DNA of 64,000 nt from Ustilaginoidea virens (Eukaryota > Ascomycota > Sordariomycetes > Hypocreales > Clavicipitaceae), in assembly GCF_000687475.1 (NCBI RefSeq), contig NC_057317.1:4278501-4342500 (forward strand), written 5' to 3'. A model generated the notes under the pieces. The model was not told the origin of the DNA. It searched no databases and was given only the letters and a program-made list of their open reading frames with translations. Position 1 is the first letter of the stretch, and each line of letters begins with the position of its first letter. A program made the position numbers and the translations under genes. Below, piece by piece: positions 60,465 to 64,000 of the stretch.

Positions 60465-61532
60465 ATGGCAACGCATCAAGCACCGACGCCTGAACTGGCC
60501 GGTTTGACGCTCTCCACGCGGACCGTCCACGCGGATGACTTCATCTCCGTGCACAGGGCAGTGGCGCCCGCCATGCACGTGAGCACCACGTTTCGATACA
60601 GCGATGACCCCGACGACTTGAAGCACTGCGCAGACGCGAGCCAGCTGGCCGACTGGAGCAATACTGATGTGAGTGCCCAGAAGGCGATGCAGTTGTGCAG
60701 ACGGAAATATCGAAGAAAGAGAGCCGTGGGCGGGCAGGCAACACCACAATGCCCCTGCAGGGGGAAGAGGGGTGGTTTCCAACGTAAACTGTTACATGTA
60801 CATGCGTTTCTGGCCGTCGCTGACTCTGGCCGTCAAACGTATATCTAGCCCAACGCACCCAACGACTCGCACGTCTACTCGCGGGACTCCAGCCCCAACA
60901 CGACTCGCCTCGAGGCCGTGCTCACGAGCATCCTGGGCGGCCCGTCGCTGACGTATGCCTCGGGCTTGGCGGCCTTCCACGCCATGCTGGTCCGGCTCAA
61001 CCCGCGGCGCATTGCCATCGGCGAGGGCTACCACGGGTGCCACGGCGTCATCGAGGTGGTGTCCCGGCTCACGGGCCTGCGCAAGCTGCCGCTGGACTGC
61101 GACCCGGCCGAGCTGGGCCCCGGCGACGTCGTCCACGTCGAGACGCCGCTCAACCCGACGGGCGAGGCGCGCAACCTCCGGCACTACGCCGACGTGGCGC
61201 GCAGGGCCGGCGCGTACCTGACGGTCGACGCCACGTTTGCTCCGCCGCCGCTGCAGGACCCCCTGGCGCTCGGGGCCGACGTGGTCATGCACAGCGGCAC
61301 AAAGTACATCGGGGGCCACTCCGACATGCTGTGCGGCGTGCTGACCGTGCGGCCGGGGCGGCGCGCGTGGGAGCGGGACCTCCGGCAGGAGCGCGTCGTC
61401 CTGGGCTCCGTGCTGGGCAGCATGGAGGGCTGGCTGGGGCTCCGGTCCCTGCGGACGCTGGAGCTGCGCGTGACGCGGCAGAGCCGGACGGCCGAAGCGC
61501 TGGTCGCCTGGCTGCGCGGCGAGATGGACGAC

Positions 61533-61574
<42 letters not shown>

Positions 61575-61904
61575 GCGGCCGGCCGGCTCGTCCTCCGGCT
61601 TCACCACGCCAGCCTGCAGCCCGAGGCGGGCCAGGAGGGCAGCTGGCTGCGCGAGCAGATGCCGGCGGGGTACGGGCCGGTGTTTGCCATGGTCATGAGG
61701 GACGCGGACGTGGCCAGGCGGCTGCCCAGCAGGCTGAGGCTGTTCCACCACGCCACGAGCCTGGGGGGGGTCGAGAGCCTGATCGAGTGGAGGGCCATGT
61801 CGGATCCTCACGTGGACCAGAGGCTGCTGCGGGTGAGCGTCGGGGTGGAGGGCTTCGAGGACCTGAAGAGCGACATGGAGCAGGCGCTGCGGGGGCTTTT
61901 GTGA
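60465..61904 (+). CDS. PLP-dependent Cys/Met metabolism enzyme, 419 aa
   Basis: Trans-sulfuration family (cystathionine gamma-synthase/lyase fold). Exons 60465-60668 and 60849-61904 join in frame after GAT. N-terminal STRTVHADD and APAMHVSTTFRYS match the family start. The PLP core is present: YASGLAAFHAML, VHVETPLNPTGEARNL, a D in LTVDATFAPP, and the PLP lysine (about residue 220) in HSGTKYIGGHSD. The C-terminus has RLFHHATSLGGVESLIEW and DQRLLRVSVGVEGFEDL. It looks closest to a fungal subgroup of uncharacterised cystathionine-lyase-like proteins rather than core methionine enzymes, so the substrate is open. A (TCG)n run encodes 13 consecutive Ser near residues 298-310, an unusual insert before a surface region. 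Confidence 0.9.
61535..61574 (+). repeat. (TCG)13 microsatellite within coding sequence
   Basis: In-frame TCG repeat encoding polyserine in the PLP enzyme; a likely length-variable site. Confidence 0.93.
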
Positions 61905-61990
61905 GGGGGCTTTTGTGAGGGGGGGGGGGTTCCCCTTTTTGTTTTCTCCTTGTGTCTCTTGCTGTCTCTGTCTCTGTCTCTGTCTTTGTC

Positions 61991-62031
<41 letters not shown>

Positions 62032-62589
62032 ACTTTTTGACTTTTTGACTTTTTGCTGCTTGGGCATGCAGAAAGAACAAACGCATCAAATTGATGGATG
62101 GTACGGAGTACATACTCACAGCTGGCCCGTGCTGCGGACCCACCCACCAGGCGCTAATCCCCTGCATCTGCCTGCCGTGCCGCCAATCAGACGCCGCCGT
62201 TCTTGGCAGCTCCTTATGCGCCTTATGCGCCTTGTGCCAGACCAAAAGGAGGCTTCTTTCCAGGGGCGGTGAAGGGGGTTTAGCTTCAATTTGCCGAGAC
62301 GCAACAGCCGCGTCGTCGCCTTTTGCGTTTTCCCCATTTCCTTCTGAATTTACAACAAAGACGGAGCAAAGGAGCATCGTTTGCAACCTCTACCTGGCGC
62401 CGCGGGACACCTCCCACCATGCTCCCAGCCTGATACAAAACATACAAACGCTGCCGCCGCCGCCGCCGCCGCCCACCCACCGACCCTTTTCTGCCATCCC
62501 CAGGCGCGCTGCTTCCCCCCCCCCTTTCCCCCCCCTTCGTCATCATCACCACCGTCACCGCCATCACCCGAAACGACGCCCATGCCCTG
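61905..62589. other. intergenic region with long poly(T)
   Basis: 3' flank of the PLP enzyme and promoter of the deacetylase. It includes a 36-nt poly(T), GACTTTTT tandem units directly after it, TACGGAGTAC at 62,101 and CCG and C-run repeats near 62,455-62,530. Confidence 0.65.
61995..62055. repeat. poly(T) followed by GACTTTTT repeats
   Basis: 36 T, then three to four 8-bp GACTTTTT units. Non-coding. Confidence 0.93.
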
Positions 62590-63405
62590 ATGCCGCGCCT
62601 CGCCCTCTTCCGCCTGCCGACCAAGCTGCGGCGCCAGGCCCGCCGCAACCGCATCAGCACGCTGGCGGTGCTCGCCGCCGCCGCCGCGCTGCTCCTCCTC
62701 GTCCTCCTCCCCCTCTACCTCGTCTACGTCGTGTACAAGCCGCCCCGCGCGCTCATCGGCTACCTGCGGCACAAGTACCCCGACGTGCTGTTCGAGGTCG
62801 CCACCCAGGACAAGCTGGTGGCGCTGTCGCTCGACGACGCGCCGTCCGCCCACACGGGCGCCATCATGGACGTGCTGCGGGCGTCGGGCGCGCGCGCCAC
62901 CTTCTTCGTCATCGGGGCCCAGGTCCCCGGGCGCGAGGACACGCTGCGCCGGCTGGTGCGCGAGGGCCACGAGCTGGCCAACCACGGCATGCGCGACGAG
63001 CCCGCCAGCCGCCTGGGCCCGGAGCAGCTCGCCCGCGAGGCCGGCGAGGTGCGCGACGCCCTGGTCCGCGCGTACGCGGCCGAGCGCGCCGTCCTGCCCA
63101 ACAACTACTACCGCCCGGGGTCGGGCTTCTTCAACTACCGCATGCGCGACGTCCTGGGCCGCCGCGGCTACCGCATCGCCCTGGGCAGCGTCTACCCGCA
63201 CGACCCGCAGATCCCCTACCCGCTGCGCAACGCCGAGCACATCCTCAGCATGGTGCACCCGGGCGCCATCATCATCTGCCACGACAGGAGGGAGTGGACC
63301 GTCCCGATGCTGCAGGTCGTGCTGCCGGAGCTGAAGCAGCGGGGGTTCAGGGTCGTCACCATAAGCGAGCTGGTCAAGACGGCCGAGCCCCTGGGCGGCA
63401 GGTGA
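62590..63405 (+). CDS. membrane-anchored NodB-type polysaccharide deacetylase-like protein, 271 aa
   Basis: Single-exon gene. A basic N-terminus (LRRQARRNR) precedes one hydrophobic segment at about residues 23-48, giving a type II membrane anchor, then a NodB domain. Motif 1 is LSLDDAP (D82, D83). Motif 2 is HELANHGMRDEP, where H132 is kept but the second metal His of HxxxH is an Asp. Motif 3 is NYYRPGSGFF, and the late His motif is IICHDR. NodB enzymes remove acetyl groups from chitin or related polymers at the wall or in the secretory pathway. The altered metal site makes activity uncertain; it may be a subfamily trait. GC is very high. The start is the first ATG followed by the basic-hydrophobic segment. 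Confidence 0.85.
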   Translation: MPRLALFRLPTKLRRQARRNRISTLAVLAAAAALLLLVLLPLYLVYVVYKPPRALIGYLRHKYPDVLFEVATQDKLVALSLDDAPSAHTGAIMDVLRASGARATFFVIGAQVPGREDTLRRLVREGHELANHGMRDEPASRLGPEQLAREAGEVRDALVRAYAAERAVLPNNYYRPGSGFFNYRMRDVLGRRGYRIALGSVYPHDPQIPYPLRNAEHILSMVHPGAIIICHDRREWTVPMLQVVLPELKQRGFRVVTISELVKTAEPLGGR

Positions 63406-64000
63406 CGACGATGGATAGGGGGGGTTTTTCCCTTTTTTTTTTCCCTTTTTTTTTGTGGTGTGTCTGTTCTCTTTATGCTGCTGTCTTGTACTTTTATAAA
63501 ACACATGGCTATGGCGCGTTCGGAGTTGAAGCAATTTGGCCGTCCTGGGGGAACTCGCTGTGTAACCAGTCCTGGGCTTTGTTTTTTTTTTTTTTTTTTT
63601 TTTTACAACTCCTCCAAGGACAAGCTTTCTAACAATGGGAACCTTGGTCCAGGTCCCGTACAACCGTTTTGCACGGGCGGGTCTGTTTGGCTTGGAAACT
63701 GGGCGTCCGTTCCGTTCCGCTCCTCCAAAGATACCCCAGGAATACCCCACGGATGCTGTCCGCCTCTTTCCTTGCCCGTTCAAGAGCTTGTCCGAGGCCA
63801 AGCAGGCAAAGCTGCCCGTGTCGCCGTCGACAAAGTCCACCAGCCATGCGCGTACCATGCACCGCCGCCGTCCATGTCCCGATGGAGACATCTCCGGCAC
63901 CAGAGACACGCCAACCGTCAGGGGAAAGAGGTTGCAGATGACACGAGACATTGATCCGTGGCCAGAGGTGGGCAGAGGGCTCATTCACCGATGGCTGGGG
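63406..64000. other. terminal region, no supported gene
   Basis: 3' flank of the deacetylase gene with T-rich tracts, including about 23 T near 63,582-63,604. Open frames on both strands in the last 350 bp have no recognisable domain. A gene continuing beyond the window cannot be excluded. Confidence 0.55.

Noticed and set aside
60792..62147. 451-codon minus-strand frame opposite the PLP enzyme
   Set aside because: Antisense shadow; Arg/Gln/His-rich composition results from the GC-rich sense strand.
62350..63984. 544-codon minus-strand frame opposite the deacetylase
   Set aside because: Antisense shadow running through poly(T) and C-run repeats.
10000..64000. Secondary-metabolite or defence gene cluster
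   Set aside because: Despite three zinc-cluster factors, a methyltransferase and a PLP enzyme, there is no synthase, P450, transporter or other cluster core, and the intervening genes are housekeeping.
1..64000. CRISPR arrays or bacterial-type operons
   Set aside because: No spaced direct repeats of that kind; all genes have fungal intron structure and eukaryotic families.

Overview
The window comes from the nuclear genome of a filamentous ascomycete, most likely a sordariomycete close to Hypocreales. Evidence: GC-rich exons, short GT...AG introns with CTAAC/CTGAC-type branch sites, interrupted genes on both strands, three Zn2Cys6 regulators, an Sfh1/Snf5 protein with a C-terminal GATA-like finger, and intergenic DNA full of homopolymers and microsatellites. 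There is no sign of bacterial, plasmid or viral DNA. Gene models were built by hand from splice sites and reading frame. Every multi-exon model given closes in frame.

Layout. 1-10 kb is a gene desert. 10-12.3 kb holds a small Zn2Cys6 factor facing a DUF202-like membrane protein. 15-18.5 kb is a long intronless C2H2 zinc-finger protein. 22.2-24.5 kb is a TRP/Flc-family membrane protein, facing a five-exon VPS9-domain Rab5 exchange factor (25.8-28.7 kb). 29.9-30.4 kb is a tiny three-exon gene matching V-ATPase V0 subunit f. 32-34.4 kb is a TPR-like conserved protein. 35-38.2 kb and 42.9-45.4 kb are two larger Zn2Cys6 factors. Between them lies an 886-bp non-autonomous DNA transposon (40,850-41,735) with 80-bp inverted ends, a perfect 9-bp target duplication and an AT-rich internal satellite.

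46.5-63.4 kb is a denser, mostly housekeeping stretch: Sfh1/Snf5, a Rad60/Esc2-type SUMO-like protein, LSm6, a SAM methyltransferase, a short membrane-anchored protein, ribulose-phosphate 3-epimerase, a disordered conserved protein, a PLP-dependent Cys/Met metabolism enzyme and a membrane-anchored NodB-type deacetylase.

The genes do not form a biosynthetic cluster. Several touch endomembrane function (VPS9, V-ATPase f, TRP/Flc) or nuclear and RNA functions (Sfh1, Rad60-like, LSm6), but neighbours do not share one pathway. The least ordinary element is the transposon. Other points of interest are micro-exons of 11 and 20 nt, introns inside all three zinc-cluster domains, and a TACTCCGTAC palindrome scattered through non-coding DNA.
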